64,000 nucleotides of DNA from Anaerofilum hominis (GCF_014287275.1 NZ_JACONZ010000001.1:372001-436000); one strand, 5' to 3'; counted from the stretch's first letter, positions 27,448 to 37,051 are shown. Numbers and translations: made by a program. Notes: generated from the sequence alone by a model not told the origin.

Positions 27448-27535
27448 ATCTGCCCGAGTGAAAAGGCCGTGCATTCTGCGCCAGTTCGGAAGTCCACCAT
27501 CCATGCTCTTTTGTTATCTGCCCGAGTCAAAAGGC
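27447..27535. repeat. Two-copy 21-base direct repeat
   Basis: TATCTGCCCGAGTGAAAAGGC at 27447-27467 recurs at 27515-27535 with one change (G to C at position 14). The copies are 68 bases apart and the first directly follows a terminator. Confidence 0.6.
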
Positions 27536-27605
27536 TGCCCCGCCCTGCCGGGACGGGTAAAAAACCTCTGCATCCAACTGTGGCGCAAAGCAGCCGACGA
27601 ACAGC

Positions 27606-27630
27606 AGCCTTGCCGCAGCAAGGCTTTTTT
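27606..27630 (+). terminator. Terminator-like hairpin
   Basis: AGCCTTGC-CGCA-GCAAGGCT followed by TTTTTT. No gene ends close by on this strand, so it may end a read-through or a short RNA. Confidence 0.55.
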
Positions 27631-27730
27631 GTTGCCCGCACAGAGCATTCGTCTGCGGGCTGCGGGGGGTAGGCAGCAAGAAAAGGAAGCTCCGCCGTCC
27701 ACAGGGCCCGCGGGCATCCTGGCCCTTCTG

Positions 27731-27946
27731 TTCTTTCAGCCCATCGGGTCTTTCCTGTTCATCTGGTCTTTTCCGTTTATCCTGCCTTCCCGATCTATCC
27801 AGTCTTTTCCCTCTATTTGGTCTTTCCCCTCCATCTTGTTTTTCCCGCCTATCTGTTCTTTTCCGTTCATCTGCTCTTTCTCGGTCGTCTGTTCTTTCTC
27901 GCCCCTCTGCCCCTTTCCCTCCATCTACTCTTTCTCTGGCCCCGTC
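27731..27946. repeat. 18-bp minisatellite, about 11-12 imperfect units
   Basis: Pyrimidine-rich units of 18 bases with consensus close to TCTTTYCCSTYCATCTGS. Because 18 is divisible by 3 the array stays open: on the minus strand 27924-27736 reads as ten hexapeptides of the form (M/I)-x-G-K-(D/E)-Q; on the plus strand as S-F-P-x-I-(W/C/L) repeats. No good ribosome site precedes either frame, so coding status is open. Confidence 0.75.
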
Positions 27947-28035
27947 TCCCGGATATCCGGCCGCTGCCGGTGCACGGATCTCTGCTGCATTTTTTCATTT
28001 TCCTCCCCGCCGCCAACTATTTTTGTACAGTTCAC

Positions 28036-28064
28036 TTGACATTTTATGTAAAGCAAGCTATACT
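28036..28064 (+). promoter_or_regulatory. Promoter of the XRE regulator operon
   Basis: TTGACA, 17 bases, TATACT. ACTTGACA occurs at 28034-28041 (over the -35) and again at 28080-28087; TGTAAAG also occurs twice in this 60-base stretch. These are candidate autoregulatory sites. Confidence 0.75.
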
Positions 28065-28116
28065 TTTATTGTAAAGTCGACTTGACACTTTGAAACAGGA
28101 TTTAAGGAGTATTTGT

Positions 28117-28341
28117 GTGAAAAACCAGATACGTGAGCTGCGCAGGGCGCTGCGGGTCAGTCAGGGAGAACTTGCGGCCCGCGTCGGGGTGACTCGCCAA
28201 ACCATCATCAGTCTGGAAAATGAAAAATACACGGCCAGCCTGGCGCTCGCCTACAAGATCGCGCGCTTTTTTGGATGCAGGATCGAAGATGTTTTTGATT
28301 TTGCTGAAATCGAGGAGGAATTTCAGAATGGAACAATTTAA
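28117..28341 (+). CDS. Small XRE-family helix-turn-helix regulator
   Basis: A 74-residue, single-domain Cro/C1-type repressor: helix-turn-helix at about 14-35 (SQGELAARVGVTRQTIISLENEKY), followed by the SLALAYKIARFFGCRIEDVF segment typical of YozG-like regulators. GTG at 28117 is chosen since AAGGAG lies 7 bases upstream; the TTG at 28090 has none. Its end overlaps the next gene by 14 bases. In this family the regulator controls its own operon with a small membrane protein. Confidence 0.92.
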   Translation: MKNQIRELRRALRVSQGELAARVGVTRQTIISLENEKYTASLALAYKIARFFGCRIEDVFDFAEIEEEFQNGTI

Positions 28342-28756
28342 ACACAAACTCGCGCGGCGCGTCCGCCTGTGCCAGGCCGGGGCGATCCTTGCCCTGATCG
28401 GCTTTTTTGTGGGCAAATTTCTAGGCACGCCGGACGAATTTTCTTCCGGCTTTCGGATGGGCGTTCTGCTGGGACTGGAGCTGTGCATGGCTTTTCTGGC
28501 TATCCGCACCCGGCGCGCCCTCTGCGATGAGGCTGCGCTCAAAGAGCTGTATATCAAGGAGACCGATGAGCGCAACTGCCAGATCAAACTGATGGTGTTT
28601 TCCAGCGGGTGGTTTCTGCTGCTGTTCTGCCTTGGCCTGGCGATCCTGGCCGCCAGCTTCTTCAACTTTACTGTGGTCTTTACCCTGCTTGGGGTCCTGC
28701 TCTGCATGTGTCTGCTCAAGCTGGGCTGCACGATCTATTACCGTCAAAAATACTGA
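28328..28756 (+). CDS. Four-helix membrane protein paired with the XRE regulator (DUF2178-like)
   Basis: A 142-residue protein with four hydrophobic segments arranged as two pairs (about 16-33, 42-60, 90-110, 114-132) and a conserved-looking charged middle KELYIKETDERNCQI. This layout is common for membrane partners of YozG-like regulators (DUF2178/DUF3796 type). No enzymatic motif. The ATG has a strong GAGGAGGAA site inside the regulator gene. Function unknown. Confidence 0.75.
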   Translation: MEQFKHKLARRVRLCQAGAILALIGFFVGKFLGTPDEFSSGFRMGVLLGLELCMAFLAIRTRRALCDEAALKELYIKETDERNCQIKLMVFSSGWFLLLFCLGLAILAASFFNFTVVFTLLGVLLCMCLLKLGCTIYYRQKY

Positions 28757-28796
28757 GCAGATGCCGGGACGCACACCCGGCAGAAAGGAACCTGAG

Positions 28797-28994
28797 ATGA
28801 AAAGGCTAAAAACCGGCGCTGCGGTCCTGCTGCTTGCGGGTCTGCTGGGCATGGCTGTAAACCGCCTGGCCGTTCCTCTGCCGGACTGGGCCGTCCGGGC
28901 TGCGGGCATCGCCGCTTTGGCGGGCGCAGGGCTTCTCGTTTTTACGGTGGCAAGAGGAGCGCTCGGCCGCGCAGGCGGGGATAAAGAAAAGTAA
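28797..28994 (+). CDS. Small two-segment membrane protein
   Basis: A 65-residue protein with two hydrophobic helices (about 7-26 and 36-53) and a charged tail RGALGRAGGDKEK. AAAGGAA lies upstream of ATG 28797. It is the last gene of the XRE operon, followed by a terminator. No family is recognised; the position suggests a role with the preceding membrane protein. Confidence 0.62.
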   Translation: MKRLKTGAAVLLLAGLLGMAVNRLAVPLPDWAVRAAGIAALAGAGLLVFTVARGALGRAGGDKEK

Positions 28995-29004
28995 AATAAA
29001 ACAA

Positions 29005-29056
29005 CACCGGCGGCCTTGTATCTGCGCAAAAGCAGACGCAGGGCCGCCGGTGCTTT
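29005..29056 (+). terminator. Terminator of the XRE operon
   Basis: CACCGGCGGCC pairs with GGCCGCCGGTG around a 26-base, partly paired loop; CTTT follows. Eleven bases after the last stop. Confidence 0.7.
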
Positions 29057-29705
29057 CACCCGTAATCCGCATTTTTCTCGCACTCTGCTGCATTTCAGCG
29101 CTTTGCGCCTCAAAAGCCCGGCCCTCATGCCCTTTGCAAAACATGATCTTCCGCTTTGGCCTCTGTGTGCCTTTTTCTCTCAAAGGAGAACGGCTGCTCG
29201 CGGTCCCGTCCCTGCTCCATGCGATCCGGCCGCTGAATCTCAGCCGCAGAGCCGTTTTTTCCCGTCTCAGGCCTTGCCGGCCGCGCCACGCCGCGGCTTT
29301 TTCCTCCCCGCGGCTGCCTCCGTTTACTTCTGTCCATCCAGGCGTCCCTGCAGTGCGGCGTCCCTGCACCGCCCCTCCAAAAACGGCGGCAGAAAAGGCA
29401 GAAAAGTTCGAAAAAAAGGAATGCCCGCGTTGCGGGGACGGTGCCCCCGGCCGCTGAAGTCTCCCCCCGGCTGAACGGCAGCTCTGACAGGCCCCTCAGT
29501 GCCCTTTCGGCGGCGGACCCTCCAAAAGCAGCGCATGATCTCTTGGCCGCACTCCGAGCCCCTTCCGTCGGCAGACGGCAGGGCCACCCAGCCAACGCTT
29601 TTGCCCACGGGGTGGGCGTTTTGCGGAAACCGGCTTTATCGGCTTCCTGCTGCCGCAGCTTTTTTTGCACCGCCTGCGGCAGGGCCCGAGCTTTCACAAC
29701 GCAAT

Positions 29706-29738
29706 AAAAGGGACCGATGCGCTGCATCGGTCCCTTTT
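29706..29738 (-). terminator. Terminator of groESL
   Basis: A 15-bp perfect stem (AAAAGGGACCGATGC and complement) with a 3-base loop, 34 bases after the groEL stop, with TTTT in the 3' arm. Confidence 0.82.
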
Positions 29739-29771
29739 AAAGTCGATCTATTTTCTGGATAGGATCCTTTT

Positions 29772-31436
<1,665 letters not shown>

Positions 31437-31459
31437 TTACTGCTCTTGTAAAAACGCTC

Positions 31460-31744
31460 TTACTCGACAGTTGCGAGAATATCGCTTTGACGGACGATCT
31501 GGCACTCTTCGCCGTCGACCTTGACCTCGGTGCCCGCATATTTTGCGGCGATGACCCGGTCGCCGACCTTCAGGGTCATCTTGACCTCATTGCCGTCCAC
31601 CATGCCGCCGGGGCCGACCGCTACGACCACCGCGACCTGCGGCTTCTCTTTCGCGGAGCCGGTCAGGATGATGCCGCCTTTTGTGGTCTCTTCCGCCTGT
31701 TCGGCCTTGATGACGACTCTGTCTGCCAAAGGTACGATCTTCAT
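31460..31744 (-). CDS. groES: Co-chaperonin GroES (Hsp10)
   Basis: 94 residues forming the lid of the GroEL chamber. Start MKIVPLADRVVIK; mobile loop EETTKGGIILT near 17-27; later VGDRVIAAKYAGTEV. ATG 31744 has AAGGGGAT upstream; a longer reading would run into CIRCE. First gene of the operon. Confidence 0.97.
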   Translation of the reverse strand: MKIVPLADRVVIKAEQAEETTKGGIILTGSAKEKPQVAVVVAVGPGGMVDGNEVKMTLKVGDRVIAAKYAGTEVKVDGEECQIVRQSDILATVE

Positions 31745-31791
31745 ACGTGATATCCCCTTTACAAAAATTTTATTCGTTGACGTTTTTATGT

Positions 31792-31818
31792 TTAGCACTC
31801 TTTATTCTTGAGTGCTAA
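31792..31818 (-). promoter_or_regulatory. CIRCE operator (HrcA binding site)
   Basis: Perfect TTAGCACTC-N9-GAGTGCTAA just downstream of the groESL promoter and 48 bases before groES. HrcA represses heat-shock genes through this element. Confidence 0.97.
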
Positions 31819-31822
31819 TACT

Positions 31823-31850
31823 ATTTTAGCGCATTTTTTCCGAAATGCAA
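31823..31850 (-). promoter_or_regulatory. Promoter of groESL
   Basis: Minus strand TTGCAT, 16 bases, TAAAAT, directly upstream of CIRCE. Confidence 0.65.
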
Positions 31851-32503
31851 TAGCCCAATTGAAAAAATTTTATGAACAAAAGGATTTTTTACGATTTTGA
31901 AACCGCGTTCTCTGCAAAATCCCTGCCTTTCAGCCGTCCGCAGCAAACAGCAGCCGTGGCGGGCGCGCAAAAAAGGCCCGCCGTGCGGCAGCGCAGCATC
32001 GGTACTGCAATTTTCCCCTCACCCTCTGTTTTGCGGGGCCGCCGTCCGCCGGAGACCGCCGCCTGCCGGACGGTTTTGAAGAAAAAGCGCCCGGTCCGCG
32101 GGCGCCGGGCGCAAGAGGTGAAAGAGCACGGTGGGAGGAAGCTCCTTTCGCCCGTGTCCCGTACTATGTGTCCCGTACTGTGTACTGTGTCCCGTGTCCC
32201 CGCTGTGCCCGCGCCCGCCTCCACGGTTTAAAAACGGTATCCCGCTGCAGACAGGGGGGCGTCCAAAAAATATCCTCCAGCAAAGCCGGGGGGTTCACGA
32301 ACGGGTAAAGCCCTGGAATACCTGCACACGCGTCCTACTGCGTTGGTACGGCCTGTCAGCCGCGAGAGATCGTGATACAAAAAAGAGGCGGCCGGGCGGC
32401 CGTCCCTTTTGTCCTTTTGTTCGGGTGCTCCCCGGCGCGTCGGCAGACGCGGAAAACGCGCCTTTAGGCATGAACGCCGCCTTTCTCCACAGGGGGATGA
32501 GTG
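31851..32503. other. Intergenic region with hairpins and short repeats
   Basis: Holds hairpins at 32042-32077 (CCGTCCG/CGGACGG, then TTTT, plus direction) and 32087-32112 (GCGCCCGG/CCGGGCGC with T5 on the minus side), a short imperfect repeat of TGTCCCGTACT(G)TG units at 32150-32203, and the terminator of the lipid-kinase-like gene. No gene. Confidence 0.45.
32379..32410 (-). terminator. Terminator of the diacylglycerol kinase-like gene
   Basis: Minus strand: AAAAGGGACGGCCG pairs with CGGCCGCCTCTTTT, followed by T-run; ~95 bases past the stop. Confidence 0.65.
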
Positions 32504-33466
32504 CTAAACCGATCCTGCCAGCCCCACCAGCGGGGTATATGCCTCCGCGAGCCGGGCGGGCAGCACAAAGCGCGCGGCCGCGGGCAGTACCCGGATGGAG
32601 ACCTGCGGGCGCAGGTCACATTCGCCGTCAATGTTGGTGACGATCTCTTTTTCCGGGACGATCTGGACCTCCCGGCCGCGCACAAACGTGATGATCTGCC
32701 GCAGCTCCGGGATGATCTCGTCGCCGCTGAAATGCCGGCCCGCCTGATATTTTGCGATCACGCCCGCCACTTTCAAGCGGCTCACCTTGTTTACCAGCAG
32801 CACGTCCAGCAGGCCGTCGTCCATGCGCGCCCGCGGCGCGGCGCGAAAACCGCCCCCATAGGTAGTGCCGTTCGCCACGGCCGCCAGCAGAAAGTTGCCC
32901 GTAAAGGCCTTGCCGTCCACCGACACGGTCATGCGGTTGCCCATGGGTTTGCAGATATTCTCCACAATGGAGATGTTATACGCCATCTTCCCCCCGCAAA
33001 AGGGGATGCGCCGGTATTTGGGGATGTTGTAAGCGACCGCGGCGTCCAGGCCCGCTGAACAGATCGCGGCCGAGATCTGGTCCTCCCCCACCTGCATCAG
33101 GTCAACGGGCACCGCCCAACCGGAGATATTGTCCTCCAGATCGAGAAAATCCTCCGCAGTGCCGAAGTTTTTCAAAAAATCGTTGCCCGAGCCCAAAGGC
33201 ACGCAGGCGACCTCCGCCTCTGGATAGCGGAACGCCCCGGTCAGCACCTCGTTGAGGGTGCCGTCGCCGCCGCAGGCGTAAAAGCGCACCGGCTCGCGCG
33301 CCATGGCATACTGCTTTGCGATCTCGGTGGCATGACCGGGATACGCGGTGATCTCCACGGCATAATCGAGCTTCAGGGGGGCGACGCGCTCGATCAGGGC
33401 CGGCACAAAAAACTGGCTGGCGTCGGCCTTGCCTGATTTTGGGTTGACGATAAAAACATGTTTCAT
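32504..33466 (-). CDS. Diacylglycerol/lipid kinase family protein (YegS/DagK-like)
   Basis: A 320-residue soluble kinase of the DAGK catalytic family, which phosphorylates diacylglycerol or a related lipid at the membrane. Start MKHVFIVNPKSGK, nucleotide motif ACGGDGTLNEV near 63-73, PLGSGNDFLKN near 90-100, and the C-terminal lid domain with ANGTTYGGGFRAAPRARMDDGLLDVL. ATG 33466 has GAGGTGGC upstream; a longer frame runs through the divergent gene and is discarded. Exact lipid substrate unknown. Confidence 0.92.
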   Translation of the reverse strand: MKHVFIVNPKSGKADASQFFVPALIERVAPLKLDYAVEITAYPGHATEIAKQYAMAREPVRFYACGGDGTLNEVLTGAFRYPEAEVACVPLGSGNDFLKNFGTAEDFLDLEDNISGWAVPVDLMQVGEDQISAAICSAGLDAAVAYNIPKYRRIPFCGGKMAYNISIVENICKPMGNRMTVSVDGKAFTGNFLLAAVANGTTYGGGFRAAPRARMDDGLLDVLLVNKVSRLKVAGVIAKYQAGRHFSGDEIIPELRQIITFVRGREVQIVPEKEIVTNIDGECDLRPQVSIRVLPAAARFVLPARLAEAYTPLVGLAGSV

Positions 33467-33505
33467 CCTGATGCCACCTCGCTGGGGGAAGTTTGGTCCT
33501 CTCTC

Positions 33506-33534
33506 ATCATACCTCATTTCCCTGTGAGATACAA
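33506..33534 (-). promoter_or_regulatory. Promoter of the lipid-kinase-like gene
   Basis: Minus strand TTGTAT, 17 bases, TATGAT, 40 bases upstream of the start codon. Confidence 0.5.
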
Positions 33535-33700
33535 CAAAATCCTGCTTTGGAGACGATTTGTTTTGTTTATTTCGCGCAGTTCCGCTGTTCTGACCCGCAT
33601 CTGCCGCAGCGGCGGACCGACCGGGCGCGCATAAGCGGCATCCGCCTTGGCAGACTAATGCCGTAAAGGCGCATGCCATCACCTTAAAGGAGGTCCCCCC

Positions 33701-34408
33701 GTGGAAATACTTCACATCACCCTTACCAGCCTGGGCTCTGTCGTGGCCCTGTTTCTTCTGACCAAACTGATCGGCAACCGGCAGATGAGCCAGATGAGCC
33801 TGTTCGATTACATCAACGGCATCACCATCGGCTCGATCGCGGCGGAAATGGCCACCAGCCTGGAGGACGATTTTCTCAAGCCGCTGACCGCAATGGTGAT
33901 CTATGCCCTGATCGCGGTCTGCATCTCGCTGTGCACCTGCCGCTCGATGGCACTGCGCAAGTTTTTCAACGGCAAGCCGCTGGTGCTGTTTGAGCACGGC
34001 AAGCTGTACAAGAAAAACCTCTTTTCCGCAAAAATGGACATCAACGAATTTTTGACCCAATGCCGGGGCGCGGGGTACTTTGACCTGAGCCAGCTGGAGG
34101 CCGCCGTGCTGGAGACCAACGGCCAGGTAAGCTTTTTGCCCCTGTCCGAACAGCGTCCCGTCACCCCGCACGACCTGGGCGTCACGCCCCCGCCGGAGAC
34201 CCTCACCGTCAACGTCATCCTGGACGGAAAGGTGCTGGAGGAAAACCTCAAATACACCGGCAGGGATCAGAAATGGCTGATGACCCAGCTGCATGCGCAG
34301 GATATCGGCCAGATCAAGGACGTCTTTCTCGCCACCGTGGATGCGCAGGGCCAGCTGGCCGCCTATCGCATCCTGGACAAAAAAGTTTCTCACGAGATCT
34401 TTGAATAG
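33701..34408 (+). CDS. DUF421 (YetF/YcaP-like) membrane protein
   Basis: 235 residues: three hydrophobic segments in the first ~85 residues (ALFLLTKLIGNRQMSQMSLFDYINGITIGSIAAEMA is split over the family's conserved core) and a C-terminal soluble alpha/beta domain with PLVLFEHGKLYKKNL. The family is widespread in sporulating Firmicutes; precise role unknown. GTG start at 33701 is set by AAAGGAGGT. Monocistronic and divergent from the lipid-kinase-like gene. Confidence 0.88.
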   Translation: MEILHITLTSLGSVVALFLLTKLIGNRQMSQMSLFDYINGITIGSIAAEMATSLEDDFLKPLTAMVIYALIAVCISLCTCRSMALRKFFNGKPLVLFEHGKLYKKNLFSAKMDINEFLTQCRGAGYFDLSQLEAAVLETNGQVSFLPLSEQRPVTPHDLGVTPPPETLTVNVILDGKVLEENLKYTGRDQKWLMTQLHAQDIGQIKDVFLATVDAQGQLAAYRILDKKVSHEIFE

Positions 34409-34430
34409 CACTTCTGCGCACCGCTGTCCC

Positions 34431-34486
34431 AAAAAGGCGACGGCGCCCGGCAGGTATCAACCTGTCTGGACGCCGCCGCCTTTTTT
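34431..34486. terminator. Shared terminator, DUF421 gene and rubrerythrin
   Basis: AAAAAGGCG...CGGCG pairs with CGCCG...CGCCTTTTTT; lies between two convergent genes and has A/T runs on both sides. Confidence 0.8.
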
Positions 34487-34521
34487 GTCTGAATCTATTG
34501 GAGGTAGAAACTATGCTTTGC

Positions 34522-35064
34522 TCAGCCGAAATAGCGGGCCAGCAGGCCCTCAAAAGCCTTGCCGTGACGGGCCTCGTCGCGGGCCATCTCATGTACGGTG
34601 TCGTGGATGGCGTCCAGGCCCAGCTCTTTCGCTTTCTTTGCCAGCTCAAACTTGCCGGCGGTCGCGCCGTTCTCGGCGTCCACACGCATCTCGAGGTTCT
34701 TCTTGGTGGAGTCGGTCAGCACTTCGCCCAGCAGCTCGGCAAACTTGGCCGCATGCTCCGCCTCTTCATAGGCGGCTTTCTCCCAGTAAAGGCCGATCTC
34801 GGGGTAGCCCTCGCGATGCGCCACACGGGCCATGGCCAGGTACATGCCCACTTCGCTGCACTCGCCGTTGAAGTTCTCGCGCAGGCCCTGGATGATCTCG
34901 GGGTCAACGCCCTGAGCGACGCCCACCACATGCTCGGCGGCCCAACTCTTCTCGCCGCTCTGCTCCTTGAATTTGGAGGCAGGAGCCTTGCAGACCGGGC
35001 AGAACTCAGGGGCGGAATCCCCCTCGTGGACATAACCGCAGACGGTGCAAACAAACTTTTTCAT
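34522..35064 (-). CDS. Reverse rubrerythrin (NADH peroxidase type)
   Basis: A 180-residue oxygen/peroxide-defence protein. The rubredoxin-like FeCys4 domain is at the N-terminus (CxxC at 6-9 in [12 protein letters not shown] and CPVC near 22-25), followed by the diiron four-helix bundle with ExxH pairs ([10 protein letters not shown] and MARDEARHG). This domain order defines reverse rubrerythrins, which reduce H2O2 and O2 in Clostridia. ATG at 35064 is used, not the ATG six bases earlier, since AAGGAG is then 8 bases away rather than 2. Good promoter with an overlapping dyad upstream. Confidence 0.95.
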   Translation of the reverse strand: MKKFVCTVCGYVHEGDSAPEFCPVCKAPASKFKEQSGEKSWAAEHVVGVAQGVDPEIIQGLRENFNGECSEVGMYLAMARVAHREGYPEIGLYWEKAAYEEAEHAAKFAELLGEVLTDSTKKNLEMRVDAENGATAGKFELAKKAKELGLDAIHDTVHEMARDEARHGKAFEGLLARYFG

Positions 35065-35135
35065 GTTCATAACTCCTTATCTTTTATGTTTTTTTACAGG
35101 TCTTTTTGTTTTTGTTTGGTTTTTTCGACGTTTAA

Positions 35136-35164
35136 ACTATACCATATCGGTGTAGTTTTGTCAA
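35136..35164 (-). promoter_or_regulatory. Rubrerythrin promoter with overlapping dyad
   Basis: Minus strand TTGACA, 17 bases, TATAGT. ACTACACC-GATAT-GGTATAGT (35136-35156) is an inverted repeat with 7 of 8 paired positions covering spacer and -10, as expected for a repressor operator. The regulator is not identified. Confidence 0.7.
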
Positions 35165-35326
35165 CACCTTTTTTCTAGATTTTCCCTTTTTAAAAAATAT
35201 TTCCAGCCCTGCCTCAACGCGAAAAATGCTGCGGCGTTTTTTTGCGCAAAAACGCGCGGCCGCAGCCGCGCGCTTCCCTCTTTTCCGGCCGCCCTGCCTG
35301 GATGCCCCGCAAGATCACCGCTGCTT

Positions 35327-35869
35327 TCAGCGCCGGTCCGGGTCGTCCCTCTCTTTTTGGCGCATGAGGCCTGCGCGCTGCAGCGCTGGCAGCAGCAGGC
35401 GCAGCGAGATCGAGGTCACCGCCCCCATGCCGATGCCCGACACGATCAGCACCGGGGCATAAGCAAGGGAAAAGGCGGTCTTCAGCCACAGAGAGGCCAT
35501 CAGCAGCTGACCCATATTGTGGGCCACCGCCCCGGCCACCGACAGCACAAGATAAGAGGGCTTTTCTTTTGGCAGCAGAAGCAGCAGCATCACAGCCAGG
35601 CTCAGCAGCCCTCCGGCCAGGCTCAGCGCGCCCGCGGAGAGGCCGCGGGTCAGCATGGCGAAAAAGCTTTTCAGCAGCACCAGCGTCAGCGCCTGCCCCC
35701 TGCCGAGAAAGAACAGCGCGTACATCACCACGATATTGGCAAGCCCGGGCTTGACCCCCGGCGGCAGGCCCAGCGCCGGGGCCGCCATGCCCTCTACAAA
35801 GCTGAGCAGGACGGCCAGGGCAAATAGCATGCCGCCCATGGCCACCGCGCGCGCTTTTCCATTTTTCAC
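35327..35869 (-). CDS. Gx transporter family membrane protein (heptaprenyl diphosphate synthase component I-like)
   Basis: 180 residues, five or six hydrophobic segments; the segment ALGLPPGVKPGLANIVVMYALFF (read in parts) and FFAMLTRGLSAGALSLAGGLLS are typical of the Hpre_diP_synt_I/Gx family. Members accompany ApbE and FMN-binding proteins in extracellular electron-transfer loci (EetB-like) and may handle quinone or flavin. Here it lies 129 bases downstream of apbE on the same strand. GTG start at 35869 with GGAG close upstream. Confidence 0.85.
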   Translation of the reverse strand: MKNGKARAVAMGGMLFALAVLLSFVEGMAAPALGLPPGVKPGLANIVVMYALFFLGRGQALTLVLLKSFFAMLTRGLSAGALSLAGGLLSLAVMLLLLLPKEKPSYLVLSVAGAVAHNMGQLLMASLWLKTAFSLAYAPVLIVSGIGMGAVTSISLRLLLPALQRAGLMRQKERDDPDRR

Positions 35870-35998
35870 TTCTCCGCCCCCTCTTTTGGCAGTGGATATC
35901 CGGCGCGGCCGCCGGCCATACTAATCCTGCCAGTATTTCCCGCGCACAGCGCCCTGTTCGCGCCCCGCGGGCCGTCCGCCGCCTGCCGGTCTACAAGC

Positions 35999-37051
35999 TT
36001 ATATAAAGGTAACGCGATAGCCCCCTCCCTGTTCGCTGAGGCGGAAACTGTCCTCCAGGGCGCGGGAGACCAGCAGTTCGTCCTCCTCCGTGAGCAGGAT
36101 GACCGCCACATCGTCGTGGCTGCGCATGAACGCCTTGGTCTTTTCGCTCCCCCACACAAAAAGGGTCGTGGACAGAAAATCCGCCCGGGTGCCGTCTTTA
36201 CAGATGACCCCCACCGAGACGATGTCGCTTTGGGCGGGATACCCGGTGCTGCCGGACAGGATGTGGTGGTAGCGCGTGCCGTCCTCCGCTTCAAAATACC
36301 GCTCGTAGCCGCCCGACACCGCCATGACCTGATCCTCCAGCGCCACCGAGGCAATATAGGATTCGTCGGCCTTTTTAGGGGTGCGGAACCCGACCCGGAA
36401 CTGCGCTCCGTCCGGGTTCCTGCCCAGCACATACACGTTGCCGCCGATGCTGAGCACCGCCGCCCGCACGCCGCGCTCCTCATAGATCTTCTGCGCCAGG
36501 CTGCAGGCGTTGCCCTTGGCGATGCCGCCCAGGTCGATGGCCTGCCCTGCCCGGGGCAGAAAAACGGTGCGGGCCTGCGGGTCAAGCTGCACCTCCGCGT
36601 CGCCGATCAGCAGCAGGGCGTCGTCGATCTCCTGCTGGGAGGGCACCCGCGGATGGTCGGTGGTGACGCCCCACAGCTGGGTGAGCGGGGCGATGGTGAT
36701 GTCGAAAGCGCCTTCCGAGGCAGCGGAGAGCGCCAGGCTTTGCTGCAGCAGTTCAAAGGTGGCCGCGCTCACCTCCACCGGATGGTCCCCGGCCGCGGCG
36801 TTGATCGCCGCGATCTCGCTGTCCGGGTCAAACAGGGAAAGTCTCCCCTCAAACTCCCGCAGAGCGGCCTCCACCTCCCGCATCGCCTGTTCGGCCCGCA
36901 GGCCGTAGACCCGCTGGGTCACGACGGTGCTCATCACATAGGTGCTGGCGTTATGCGGCGTGCGCTCCAGCCCGCGCAGCACGCCCACCGCGACGAGCGC
37001 CGCGGCCGCCAGGCCCCCCGCCACCAAAAGGATCCTGTTTTTTCTTTTCAT
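35999..37051 (-). CDS. apbE: FAD:protein FMN transferase (ApbE)
   Basis: Attaches FMN covalently to threonine of target proteins outside the membrane, using FAD. 350 residues with an N-terminal membrane anchor or signal segment (about 7-26: ILLVAGGLAAAALVAVGVL) and no lipobox. Family motifs: MSTVV near 40, FDITIAPLTQLWG near 130, IDLGGIAKGNA near 190, and the metal-site region DFLSTTLFVWG near 305. It is divergent from an FMN-binding lipoprotein carrying a target threonine, so enzyme and substrate are neighbours. Confidence 0.94.
   Translation of the reverse strand: MKRKNRILLVAGGLAAAALVAVGVLRGLERTPHNASTYVMSTVVTQRVYGLRAEQAMREVEAALREFEGRLSLFDPDSEIAAINAAAGDHPVEVSAATFELLQQSLALSAASEGAFDITIAPLTQLWGVTTDHPRVPSQQEIDDALLLIGDAEVQLDPQARTVFLPRAGQAIDLGGIAKGNACSLAQKIYEERGVRAAVLSIGGNVYVLGRNPDGAQFRVGFRTPKKADESYIASVALEDQVMAVSGGYERYFEAEDGTRYHHILSGSTGYPAQSDIVSVGVICKDGTRADFLSTTLFVWGSEKTKAFMRSHDDVAVILLTEEDELLVSRALEDSFRLSEQGGGYRVTFI

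Larger units (their letters stand above)
27095..28116. other. Long repeat-rich intergenic region
   Basis: About 1 kb without a supportable gene. It holds a GCCCGGCGG-CAG-CCGCCGGGC hairpin (27339-27359), two terminators (27407-27447, 27606-27630), a 21-base direct repeat (27447-27467 and 27515-27535), an 18-bp minisatellite (27731-27946) and the promoter of the XRE operon. Several overlapping frames exist on both strands but lack ribosome sites and domains. Confidence 0.5.
28995..29771. other. Convergent intergenic region XRE operon / groEL
   Basis: Terminators at both ends. Between them, an unexplained hairpin CTGCCGCAG/CTGCGGCAG with a T-rich loop (29650-29682) and GCCCAC/GTGGGC near 29605-29620. 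Open frames here lack ribosome sites and domains; no gene is called. Confidence 0.4.

Noticed and set aside
27447..27535. CRISPR array
   Set aside because: Only two copies of a non-palindromic 21-mer, no further repeat-spacer units and no cas genes.
25795..27672. 625-codon plus-strand frame overlapping ROK and MFS genes
   Set aside because: Different frame from the coupled ROK/MFS genes, low-complexity product, crosses a terminator.
27401..28039. 212-codon plus-strand frame through the minisatellite
   Set aside because: Starts inside a terminator, has no ribosome site, and its hydrophobic repeats follow directly from the 18-bp array.
29057..29705. Several 60-200 codon frames between the XRE operon and groEL
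   Set aside because: Overlap each other on both strands without start signals or domains.
34522..35070. Start of rubrerythrin at 35070
   Set aside because: The AAGGAG would be only two bases from that ATG; the next ATG at 35064 has normal spacing.
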